Origin: Alphaproteobacteria bacterium
Lineage (GTDB): Bacteria; Pseudomonadota; Alphaproteobacteria; Rickettsiales; UBA3002
Reading direction: 5' to 3'
DNA: 10,565 nt
NCBI GenBank assembly: GCA_021732545.1
Contig: JAKFUW010000099.1
Coordinates: forward strand, 1 to 10,565
This document shows positions 1 to 5,524 of the stretch, piece by piece. Position 1 is the first letter of the stretch. Every line of letters begins with the position of its first letter. The position numbers and the translations under genes are program-made. The notes under the pieces were generated by a model that saw only the letters and a program-made list of their open reading frames with translations, ran no database searches and was not told where the DNA came from.

Positions 1-110
1 GAATCGGTGGGTTTACACAAAACCAAATCCTCAATTGCTTTATTCAGCCGCTCGTGAATATCAAGCCAAACGCTTTGCAATGAGGGGGCAATAGGAGTGT
101 TAAAAGCCAT
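1..110 (-). CDS. Partial unrecognised protein, N-terminal 36 residues
   Basis: An open minus-strand frame begins with ATG at 110-108 and runs off the left edge without a stop. It encodes about 36 residues beginning MAFNTPIAPSLQSVWLDIHE. After a short polar start, the stretch SVWLDIHERLNKAIEDLVL looks like an amphipathic helix. No signal peptide or known motif is visible and I do not recognise the family. A weak purine-rich CAGG lies a few bases upstream of the ATG. The gene is divergent from the porin and shares the 111-355 intergenic region with it. The frame is short and cut by the window edge, so it may not be a real gene. The helical, plausible protein composition favours coding. Confidence 0.45.
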   Translation of the reverse strand, partial: MAFNTPIAPSLQSVWLDIHERLNKAIEDLVLCKPTD

Positions 111-243
111 AGTGCCTGATAACTCAGATATATAGCCCAACACAAGTAAATAATATGGCGGTGGGTGGGTGCGGCCTTTTGTGTTATTATTGCAACAAAA
201 AGGGTCAAAAGGGGGGTCGATTGCATTTATTGCTTGGTTGCGC

Positions 244-274
244 TTGCGTGCGCCCCCCCCATTAGTGCTATACA
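244..274 (+). promoter_or_regulatory. Possible porin promoter with poly-C in the spacer
   Basis: A -35-like TTGCGT (244-249) and a -10-like TATACA (269-274) are separated by 19 bases that include the eight-C tract at 253-260. The hexamers match the sigma-70 consensus only in part (about 3/6 and 4/6) and the spacer is long. This would leave a leader of about 75-80 bases before the porin ATG. The assignment is tentative; other TTG-containing hexamers nearby could serve instead. Confidence 0.25.
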
Positions 275-341
275 ACCCGTGGAGCACACGCATTTGAACT
301 GTGCGCCTTGTTTAATCGACTAATGTTAAGTGCTTGAAAGC

Positions 342-347
342 AAAGGA
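342..347 (+). promoter_or_regulatory. Ribosome binding site of the porin
   Basis: AAAGGA lies eight bases before the ATG at 356, a good match to the anti-Shine-Dalgarno. It fixes the porin start at the codon that opens a classic signal peptide. Confidence 0.75.
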
Positions 348-355
348 CTTTTATT

Positions 356-1468
356 ATGAAAAATATGTTTCTTGGTACAACTGGTTTGGTAGGCGCTGCA
401 TTGCTTGCAATGTCTGCTCATGCTGAAACTCCTAAAGTAACCGTTGGTGGTTTTATTGACTTCCAAGCGGGTTTTGCGAGCGATGACCGTGACGCTAATC
501 AGCGTTCACAAGGTTTCCGTAACGATAGCGAAGTATCGATTCGCGTAGATGGTAAGTCAGACGCTGGTCTGGGTTATGGCGCAGTAATCGATCTGGAATC
601 TGATGTGTCTGCAGATGCTCACAATCAGGGTCTGAACGCTTCTCGCACCTATGTTTATTTGGATGGCGGCTGGGGCCGTTTCGAACTGGGTTCTAACCAA
701 GGCGCTTCTGCGACCATGGCAATCGACGCTGATAACATCGCTGTTGCTACTGGCGGTATTAACGGTGCGTGGACCTATTTCGCAAACACCACCGGTGCAA
801 ACTTCATCTCTACCCCAGAATTGCCAGGCGAGCATGGCAGCACTCTGGCGTTGGGTGATGAGTCAACCGATAACAACAACAAAATCACCTATTATTCACC
901 ACGTTTCTCAGGCTTCCAAGTGGGCGTATCATACGCTCCTGATCTGGTTGACCGTGGCCAAACTGTTACCCGCACCGACGTGGGCACTTCAGCTGGCGAC
1001 GTGATCGATCTGGCTGCTAACTGGGAAGGCAAGTTCGACGCGATCGATCTGGGTCTTGCTGCTACCGGCACCTTTGCTGATGGCGACACCGGCGTAGAAG
1101 ACATCTCGGCTTACAACATTGGTGGTAAAGTGGGTTACATGGGCTTCAGCGTTGCTGCATCTTATGGTGACTGGAATGATTCATTGCGCGCGACCGGCAC
1201 GAACAACAATGATTCAGACTACTACACCCTCGGTGCTGCTTACGAAGGTGGCCCATTTGGCGTGTCTGCAACCTACCTCGACTCAACAGTTGAGAACGCT
1301 ACTGGTGCAGATAATGACTTTGAAAACCTCGTTCTGGGCGCTGACTACAAATTGGCTCCAGGCCTGACCCCTTATGCTGAAGTTAGCTTCTACGACTTCG
1401 ACGCAGCGGGTCGCCTAAACGACAACGATGGTACCGTATTGTTGCTCGGTACTCAGCTGGCGTTCTAA
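356..1468 (+). CDS. Outer-membrane porin, general Gram-negative (alphaproteobacterial) type
   Basis: This encodes a 370-residue beta-barrel porin, expected to form a diffusion channel in the outer membrane. Residues 1-23 form a Sec signal peptide with a lysine near the start, a hydrophobic Leu/Ala/Gly core and cleavage after AHA, giving a mature start of ETPKVTVGGFIDFQAGF. That opening is the usual first strand of alphaproteobacterial porins. The mature chain alternates aromatic and small or hydrophobic residues in strands, with acidic Asn/Asp-rich loops. It ends in GTQLAF, with the C-terminal Phe recognised by the Bam machinery. Length and architecture fit the Gram-negative porin superfamily (porin_4/OmpC-like). 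The start is supported by AAAGGA eight bases upstream. It is monocistronic, bounded by a strong terminator. Substrate preference cannot be read from the sequence. The codons are regular and G/C-ending, consistent with high expression, which is an inference. Confidence 0.9.
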   Translation: MKNMFLGTTGLVGAALLAMSAHAETPKVTVGGFIDFQAGFASDDRDANQRSQGFRNDSEVSIRVDGKSDAGLGYGAVIDLESDVSADAHNQGLNASRTYVYLDGGWGRFELGSNQGASATMAIDADNIAVATGGINGAWTYFANTTGANFISTPELPGEHGSTLALGDESTDNNNKITYYSPRFSGFQVGVSYAPDLVDRGQTVTRTDVGTSAGDVIDLAANWEGKFDAIDLGLAATGTFADGDTGVEDISAYNIGGKVGYMGFSVAASYGDWNDSLRATGTNNNDSDYYTLGAAYEGGPFGVSATYLDSTVENATGADNDFENLVLGADYKLAPGLTPYAEVSFYDFDAAGRLNDNDGTVLLLGTQLAF

Positions 1469-1487
1469 TTATAGTGTAAACTATAAT
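1468..1487 (+). repeat. Perfect 8-bp inverted repeat overlapping the porin stop codon
   Basis: ATTATAGT (1468-1475), a four-base spacer GTAA, then ACTATAAT (1480-1487) form a perfect AT-rich hairpin starting at the last base of the porin stop. It sits just upstream of the GC-rich terminator. It could protect the mRNA 3' end or act as an operator; neither is shown. Confidence 0.6.
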
Positions 1488-1508
1488 AGAATTTCTTGCG
1501 AAAATAAG

Positions 1509-1539
1509 AGGGCGGCGCTAGTTTAGCGTCGCCCTTTTT
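1509..1539 (+). terminator. Rho-independent terminator of the porin gene
   Basis: AGGGCGGCGCT (1509-1519), a five-base loop AGTTT, and AGCGTCGCCCT (1525-1535) form an 11-bp GC-rich stem with a single G-U pair, running straight into five T (1535-1539). It lies 40 bases after the porin stop, the right place and orientation to end the porin transcript. Confidence 0.9.
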
Positions 1540-1549
1540 ACTTTAGGGC

Positions 1550-1717
1550 ATCTATAGTAACGTCTGCAAAAGTCCCAAGGCTTCGTCATTCCCCGAATTT
1601 TTCATAAGAAAAATGATAGGGGAATCCAGTATCGGCCTATCTTTTGGGCTGGATCGCCTTAGAATCGCACAGGGCGATTCAGGCGATGACAAGGCTTTTG
1701 CAAAAATTACCATAGAT
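1550..1717. repeat. Branched palindromic element, about 168 bp, with imperfect terminal inverted repeats
   Basis: The outer arms 1550-1572 and 1695-1717 are inverted copies identical at 19 of 23 positions. Inside are three smaller fold-backs. Hairpin A is ATTCCCC (1588-1594) with GGGGAAT (1619-1625), continued by ATTTTTC/GAAAAAT around an ATAA loop. A weaker arm pairs CCAG (1626-1629) with CTGG (1649-1652). Hairpin B is ATCGCCT-TA-GAATCGC (1653-1668) with GCGATTC-AGGCGAT (1674-1687), fully paired except for a two-base bulge. The result is a cloverleaf-like multi-arm fold. CAAGGCTT occurs directly repeated at 1576 and 1690. The ATTCCC...GGGAAT core resembles repetitive palindromes of other proteobacteria (for example the Neisseria dRS3 type). 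I see no target-site duplication. A frame starting at 1613 reads through it into the next gene, but that gene has its own better start. Confidence 0.6.
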
Positions 1718-1744
1718 ACCCCCAAACACCAATTGGAGATCTTC

Positions 1745-2278
1745 ATGACGTCATCACCCCGTTCCTGCTTGGCCTATCTGTGTATCGCTGTGTTGGTATG
1801 GGGCTGCGGAGCGGATGATTTGTTCGGTGAAAAAGAAACCAATTATCCTCAGCGTAAAGAGCAAGTACGTAATGAAAAACGCGGTAAACTAACCGGCGAA
1901 GGTGGGCTACTGCTGGGCGGCGGATCGGGATCGGATAGCGATCAGGGCAATAACCCGCTTGGCGTCAACAGTTTTTTATGGCGCGCCACGCTCGACACAC
2001 TGGCCTTTATGCCGCTGGTTTCCGCTGACCCTTTTGGTGGCGTGGTCATCACCGATTGGTATGAAGACCCCAAGGCACAAGGCGAGCGTTTCAAAGTGAA
2101 TGCGCTGATTTTAGACCGTAGCTTGCGCGCGGATGGCGTGAAAGTATCGCTGTTCAAGCAGCAGCTCGATGCCAGCGGCACATGGCGAGATAGCGCGATT
2201 GAAGACAAACGCGCGCGCGAGCTCGAAGATACCATCCTCACCCGCGCTCGCCAGCTGCGTGTGAAAAACATTCAGTAA
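1745..2278 (+). CDS. DUF3576-family lipoprotein
   Basis: This 177-residue protein belongs to the DUF3576 family of alphaproteobacteria, whose function is unknown. It starts at ATG 1745 rather than an in-frame ATG at 1613. GGAG at 1735-1738 precedes 1745. The protein then begins with a lipoprotein signal (MTSSPRSCLAYLCIAVLVWGC), with Cys21 as the likely lipidated residue in LVWGC. The upstream extension would instead encode the palindromic element. A Gly/Ser/Asp-rich linker follows, then the conserved family core NSFLWRATLDTLAFMPLVSA, DPFGGVVITDWY and FKVNALILDRSLRADGVKVS. It ends in a charged helix with TILTRARQLR. It is expected to face the periplasm. Ten bases separate its stop from leuS, so it probably leads the leuS-lptE-holA operon. 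An envelope role near LptE is only inference from context. Confidence 0.85.
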   Translation: MTSSPRSCLAYLCIAVLVWGCGADDLFGEKETNYPQRKEQVRNEKRGKLTGEGGLLLGGGSGSDSDQGNNPLGVNSFLWRATLDTLAFMPLVSADPFGGVVITDWYEDPKAQGERFKVNALILDRSLRADGVKVSLFKQQLDASGTWRDSAIEDKRARELEDTILTRARQLRVKNIQ

Positions 2279-2288
2279 AGCGGGCGTT

Positions 2289-4874
2289 ATGAACACCGAA
2301 ACCGCGCGCTACAATCATCAGGAATCTGAAACCAAATGGCAGCGCATCTGGGACGAGAAAAAACTATTTGCAGCTGATGAAAATTCGACCAAGCCTCCTT
2401 ATTATGTGTTGGAGATGTTCCCCTATCCATCGGGTAATATCCATATGGGGCATGTGCGCAACTACACGCTGGGCGATGTGCTCGCGCGTTACAAAAAGAT
2501 GCAAGGCTTCAATGTGCTGCATCCGATGGGGTGGGATGCCTTTGGGTTGCCTGCTGAAAATGCCGCGATTGAGCGCAAGGTGCATCCTGGCGTATGGACG
2601 CGTCAGAATATTTCAACCATGCGCGAGCAACTCAAATCAATTGGCTTTGCCTATGATTGGAGCCGCGAATTTGCAACTTGTGATCCGGATTATTATCAGC
2701 ATGAACAGCGCTTTTTTTTGAAGATGTTGAAAGAAGGCATTGCTTACCGCAAAGAATCCTATGTGAATTGGGATCCGGTTGACCATACGGTGCTGGCCAA
2801 TGAGCAAGTGGTGGATGGCCGTGGTTGGCGTTCAGGTGCTGTGGTGGAGCGCCGCAAGCTCTCGCAGTGGTTTTTAAAGATCACCGATTTTGCCGAAGAT
2901 TTATTGCAAGGGCTTTCCACGCTGAATAATTGGCCCGATAAAGTTCGTCTGATGCAGGAAAAATGGATTGGAAAATCCAGTGGAGCCAAGCTGCGCTTTG
3001 AAGTTGCGAGTTGCCAGTTGCCAGTTGCCAGTGAAGGGATTGAAGTTTACACGACCCGCCCCGATACGTTGTTTGGCATGTCGTTTTTAGCTATTGCTCC
3101 CAATCATCCTTTATCGATTGAACTCGCAACTGGCAACCCGCAACTGGCAACCTTCATTAAAGAATGCGATCAGCTTGGCACCAGCGAAGAGGCCATCGAG
3201 AAGGCCGAGAAAAAAGGCTATGACACCGGCTTGAAAGTGATTCATCCTTTCACGGGCGAGCTCAAACCGATCTATGTGGCGAATTTTGTATTGATGGATT
3301 ATGGCACCGGTGCGGTGTTTGGCTGCCCTGCACATGACGCGCGCGATTATGAGTTTGCGGTGAAGTATGGATTGGAAATAAAGGAAGTTGTCAGTTGCCA
3401 GTTGCCAGTTGCCAGTGAAGAAAAAGCATTGCCGTATGTTGGCGATGGTTTGATTATCAACTCCGATTTTTTGAATGGATTAAGCGTTGCCGATGCCAAA
3501 GAAAAAGCGATTCAAACATTAGAAGCAAAACATATCGGTTCGCGCCAGATTAATTATCGTCTGCGCGATTGGGGTGTGTCGCGCCAACGCTATTGGGGCT
3601 GCCCGATTCCGATTATCTATTGCGATGCGTGCGGCGCGGTGCCGGTGCCCGATGATCAGCTGCCCGTAACCTTGCCAGAAGACGTGACGTTCGACACACC
3701 CGGCAATCCGCTCGCGCATCACCCGACATGGCGGCATGTCCCCTGCCCTGCTTGCGCCGCGCCTGCGATGCGCGAAACCGATACGTTTGACACGTTTTTT
3801 GAGTCATCCTGGTATTTTGCACGCTTTTGCGCACCCCACTCACCTGATGGCATCGACAAAGCGGCAAGCGCGCGGTGGCTTCCCGTCAATCAATATATCG
3901 GCGGCGTGGAGCATGCGGTGCTGCATCTGCTCTATTCGCGCTTTTTCATGCGCGCCCTCACCGCCTGCGGTATAGCCGATATTAAGGAGCCTTTCGAGGG
4001 CTTGATGACGCAAGGCATGGTGTGCCACCAAACCTTCCAAGATGCTTCTGGCGCGTGGTTATATCCCCATGACGTGGCCAAGAATGATAAGGGCGACTGG
4101 GTGCAGCTTGATACGGGTGCACCGGTGCGGTTAGGGCGTTCCGAGAAAATGAGTAAATCCAAACGCAACACCGTCGATCCCAAACAGATCATCGAAAGCT
4201 ATGGCGCGGATACGGCGCGTTTGTTCATGATGTCCGATAGTCCGCCCGAGCGCGATCTGGAATGGACCGAATCGGGCGTGGATGGCGCATGGCGCTATAT
4301 GGGCAAGCTGTGGCGCATGGCAACGCAACCGCTGGATGCTATGAAGGCGAGCACCGTAGATGTGAACGCGATTACCGACTCCGAGTTATTGTCGGTGCGT
4401 AAAATGATTCATAAAACCATTCACCATGTCACCCGTGATCTGGAGGCGTTTCACTATAATAAAATGGTCGCGCGCATCCGTGAACTCACTAACGAGCTTG
4501 GCTCCATGAAGCTGGAATCGCCGCAAGCCATTGCGGTCTATAAAGAAGGTATGGTGGCGGTGACGCATCTGATTGCGCCTACCATGCCGCATCTGGCCGA
4601 AGAAATCTGGGCGCAGCTAGGCACTGGCAGCCTGATTAGCGACAGCGCGTGGCCAGTTGCAATGGAAGTTTTTTTGCAAGACGATACCGTGACGGTGGCG
4701 GTGCAAGTGAATGGCAAGTTGCGCGGCACGCTGGAGTTGGTGGCAGGACACGATCAGGCCAGCGCCCAAGAACAAGCCCTTAATTTACCAGCGGTGCAAA
4801 GCGCGATTAAGGGCAAACAAATTCGCAAAGTGATCGTGGTGCCGAATAAAATTGTCAATGTGGTGGCGGCATGA
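2289..4874 (+). CDS. leuS: Leucyl-tRNA synthetase
   Basis: This 861-residue class I synthetase charges tRNA-Leu with leucine in the cytoplasm. HMGH (residues 52-55, HIGH box) and KMSKS (620-624) form the ATP site. The CP1 editing domain shows the threonine-rich TTRPDT (255-260) and AHDARDYEF (aspartates at about 350 and 353), used to hydrolyse mischarged tRNA. Two CxxC pairs (445/448 and 486/489) suggest an intact zinc-binding knob. The DWGVSRQRYWG, ETDTFDTFFESSWY and IGGVEHAVLHLLY blocks are present, followed by the anticodon-binding helices and the C-terminal domain (VQVNGKLRG). Length is normal for bacterial LeuRS. Three heptanucleotide repeat arrays sit in the editing region. Two give the same surface-loop peptide SCQLPVASE at 241-249 and 369-377; the third encodes the LATGNPQLATF segment at 279-289. 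There is no strong Shine-Dalgarno; translation may be coupled to the gene ahead. The stop overlaps the lptE start as ATGA. Confidence 0.98.
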   Translation: MNTETARYNHQESETKWQRIWDEKKLFAADENSTKPPYYVLEMFPYPSGNIHMGHVRNYTLGDVLARYKKMQGFNVLHPMGWDAFGLPAENAAIERKVHPGVWTRQNISTMREQLKSIGFAYDWSREFATCDPDYYQHEQRFFLKMLKEGIAYRKESYVNWDPVDHTVLANEQVVDGRGWRSGAVVERRKLSQWFLKITDFAEDLLQGLSTLNNWPDKVRLMQEKWIGKSSGAKLRFEVASCQLPVASEGIEVYTTRPDTLFGMSFLAIAPNHPLSIELATGNPQLATFIKECDQLGTSEEAIEKAEKKGYDTGLKVIHPFTGELKPIYVANFVLMDYGTGAVFGCPAHDARDYEFAVKYGLEIKEVVSCQLPVASEEKALPYVGDGLIINSDFLNGLSVADAKEKAIQTLEAKHIGSRQINYRLRDWGVSRQRYWGCPIPIIYCDACGAVPVPDDQLPVTLPEDVTFDTPGNPLAHHPTWRHVPCPACAAPAMRETDTFDTFFESSWYFARFCAPHSPDGIDKAASARWLPVNQYIGGVEHAVLHLLYSRFFMRALTACGIADIKEPFEGLMTQGMVCHQTFQDASGAWLYPHDVAKNDKGDWVQLDTGAPVRLGRSEKMSKSKRNTVDPKQIIESYGADTARLFMMSDSPPERDLEWTESGVDGAWRYMGKLWRMATQPLDAMKASTVDVNAITDSELLSVRKMIHKTIHHVTRDLEAFHYNKMVARIRELTNELGSMKLESPQAIAVYKEGMVAVTHLIAPTMPHLAEEIWAQLGTGSLISDSAWPVAMEVFLQDDTVTVAVQVNGKLRGTLELVAGHDQASAQEQALNLPAVQSAIKGKQIRKVIVVPNKIVNVVAA
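3001..3036 (+). repeat. Heptanucleotide repeat array 1 in leuS (unit AGTTGCC)
   Basis: Unit AGTTGCG (3002-3008) is followed by three perfect AGTTGCC units (3009-3029) and AGTGAAG. The 36-base block is repeated at 3385-3420 with only two differences. It codes for the loop EVASCQLPVASE (residues 238-249), just ahead of TTRPDT, where E. coli LeuRS has a different and somewhat shorter loop by my recollection. Confidence 0.85.
3125..3152 (-). repeat. Heptanucleotide repeat array 2 in leuS, inverted
   Basis: CGCAACT GGCAACC is present twice in tandem, the reverse complement of the AGTTGCC type with one variant base per unit. It lies between arrays 1 and 3 and could pair with either in the mRNA. 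It encodes LATGNPQLATF (279-289), which lines up without a length change with the normal NPxLAxF segment of LeuRS. Confidence 0.75.
3385..3420 (+). repeat. Heptanucleotide repeat array 3 in leuS (unit AGTTGCC)
   Basis: AGTTGTC (3386-3392), three perfect AGTTGCC units (3393-3413) and AGTGAAG make a near copy of 3001-3036 in the same orientation and reading frame. It encodes VVSCQLPVASEE (367-378), in a loop after the editing motif AHDARDYEF that is variable in this family. Confidence 0.85.
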
Positions 4875-5524
4875 TGGTTCGAAAGAACGAAATTACGAAA
4901 TTACGAAGTCACGACTCGTGCCTTCGTACCTTCATGCCTTCGTACCTTCATGTCTTCGTGCCTTCTTATCTTCTTGTCTTATTGTCTTCGTGCCTTCTTA
5001 TCTTCTTGTCTTATTGTCTTCGTGTCTTCGTACCTTCATGCCTTCTTGTCTTCGTCACTGCCTGCGGGTTTGAGCCTGTTTATGCAACACGAGAACAAGG
5101 CGGCACCACCCGAGATGTGCTGGCGCAGATTCGTGTGGTAACCCCTTTTGGCCGCCCGGGCGATCAGCTCAAAGCCGATATTGAAGACCGCCTCAACCCC
5201 GAGGCAGTTTCAACGGGCTCTAAATATGAATTACGCGTGCAATTGAATCAGCGCGCCGAGCCGTTTATCATCGATACCGATGGGACCGCGTCGCGTTTTG
5301 TCGTTACCTTTGATTCACCTTTTTCATTGGTGAATCTGGCAGATGGTAAAGAAGTGGCCAATGGTCAGGTGCAGCGCTCCACCAGCTATAATGTCTCTGA
5401 AACCGATGATTATTCGACCGTGATCGCCCAAAATGATGCGGTGCGCCGTGGCATTACTGAACTTGCCGAAGATTATAAGCTTCGTTTAGGCGGCTTAGTT
5501 GTAATGAAAAAGCTCGCGCCGTGA
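4871..5524 (+). CDS. lptE: LPS-assembly lipoprotein LptE with a repeat-expanded signal peptide
   Basis: LptE is the outer-membrane lipoprotein that plugs LptD and helps insert lipopolysaccharide. This 217-residue copy has a normal mature part beginning CGFEPVYA, followed by the family features: an IRVVTPFGRPGDQLKADIEDRL segment (interrupted here only by quoting limits: IRVVTPFGRPGD then QLKADIEDRL), YELRVQLNQ, and a C-terminal helix. The signal peptide is anomalous: about 64 residues instead of about 20. Residues 17-64 are six octapeptides of the form [CY]-L-x-x-[FL]-x-[PS]-[SAY], encoded by the 8-bp DNA array. The lipobox VTAC ends at Cys65, in register with the repeat; LSSC at 38-41 is a second lipobox-like site. 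The first residues MMVRKNEITKLR supply positive charge. The start overlaps the leuS stop as ATGA and the stop overlaps the holA start as GTGA, so translation is probably coupled. The position between leuS and holA supports the call. Confidence 0.85.
   Translation: MMVRKNEITKLRSHDSCLRTFMPSYLHVFVPSYLLVLLSSCLLIFLSYCLRVFVPSCLLVFVTACGFEPVYATREQGGTTRDVLAQIRVVTPFGRPGDQLKADIEDRLNPEAVSTGSKYELRVQLNQRAEPFIIDTDGTASRFVVTFDSPFSLVNLADGKEVANGQVQRSTSYNVSETDDYSTVIAQNDAVRRGITELAEDYKLRLGGLVVMKKLAP
4887..5054. repeat. Octanucleotide repeat array (CTTCNTRY type) in lptE
   Basis: An 8-bp periodicity runs for 21 units. Three inverted-orientation units come first (ACGAAATT twice, ACGAAGTC at 4887-4910), then a junction unit (4911-4918), then 17 forward units (4919-5054) such as TGCCTTCG, TACCTTCA, TGTCTTCT. 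Higher-order copies are visible: the 16-bp pair at 4919-4934 recurs at 4935-4950, and the 32-bp block 4951-4982 is exactly duplicated at 4983-5014. All three plus-strand frames are open across the array. It covers the signal peptide of LptE. Confidence 0.9.
4902..4928. repeat. 27-bp near-perfect palindrome at the octamer array's orientation switch
   Basis: Centred on C4915, 12 of the 13 arm positions are complementary (TACGAAG-T-CACGA versus TCGTG-C-CTTCGTA); only 4909/4921 fails. It is the exact point where the repeat changes from ACGAAG to CTTCGT orientation. It lies about 30 bases into lptE and could form a hairpin in the mRNA near the ribosome start. Confidence 0.8.

Larger units (their letters stand above)
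111..355. other. Divergent intergenic region upstream of the porin
   Basis: This 245-base stretch has no convincing gene. It holds a run of six G (211-216) and a run of eight C (253-260), with T/TTGC-rich sequence between. It should contain the porin promoter on the plus strand and possibly a promoter for the minus-strand partial gene. A 60-codon minus-strand frame at 44-226 has no family resemblance and overlaps the better partial gene, so I do not call it. Confidence 0.5.

Noticed and set aside
580..1050. ATCGATCTGG occurring three times in the porin gene as a possible DNA signal
   Set aside because: All copies are in frame and encode IDL in beta strands, which recurrent strand composition and codon bias explain.
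1613..1744. In-frame N-terminal extension of the DUF3576 gene from an ATG at 1613
   Set aside because: It would translate the palindromic element and place the lipoprotein signal 44 residues inside the protein. ATG 1745 has GGAG ahead of it and starts directly with the signal peptide.
4887..5054. CRISPR array
   Set aside because: The repeats are contiguous 8-bp units with no unique spacers and lie in a coding frame.
4852..5073. Separate 73-residue gene at the leuS/lptE junction
   Set aside because: It is the octamer array read in another frame; the peptide is only the repeat permuted and ends soon after it.
4950..5141. Separate 63-residue gene inside lptE
   Set aside because: Same reason: the repeat array in the third frame, with no family resemblance after it.
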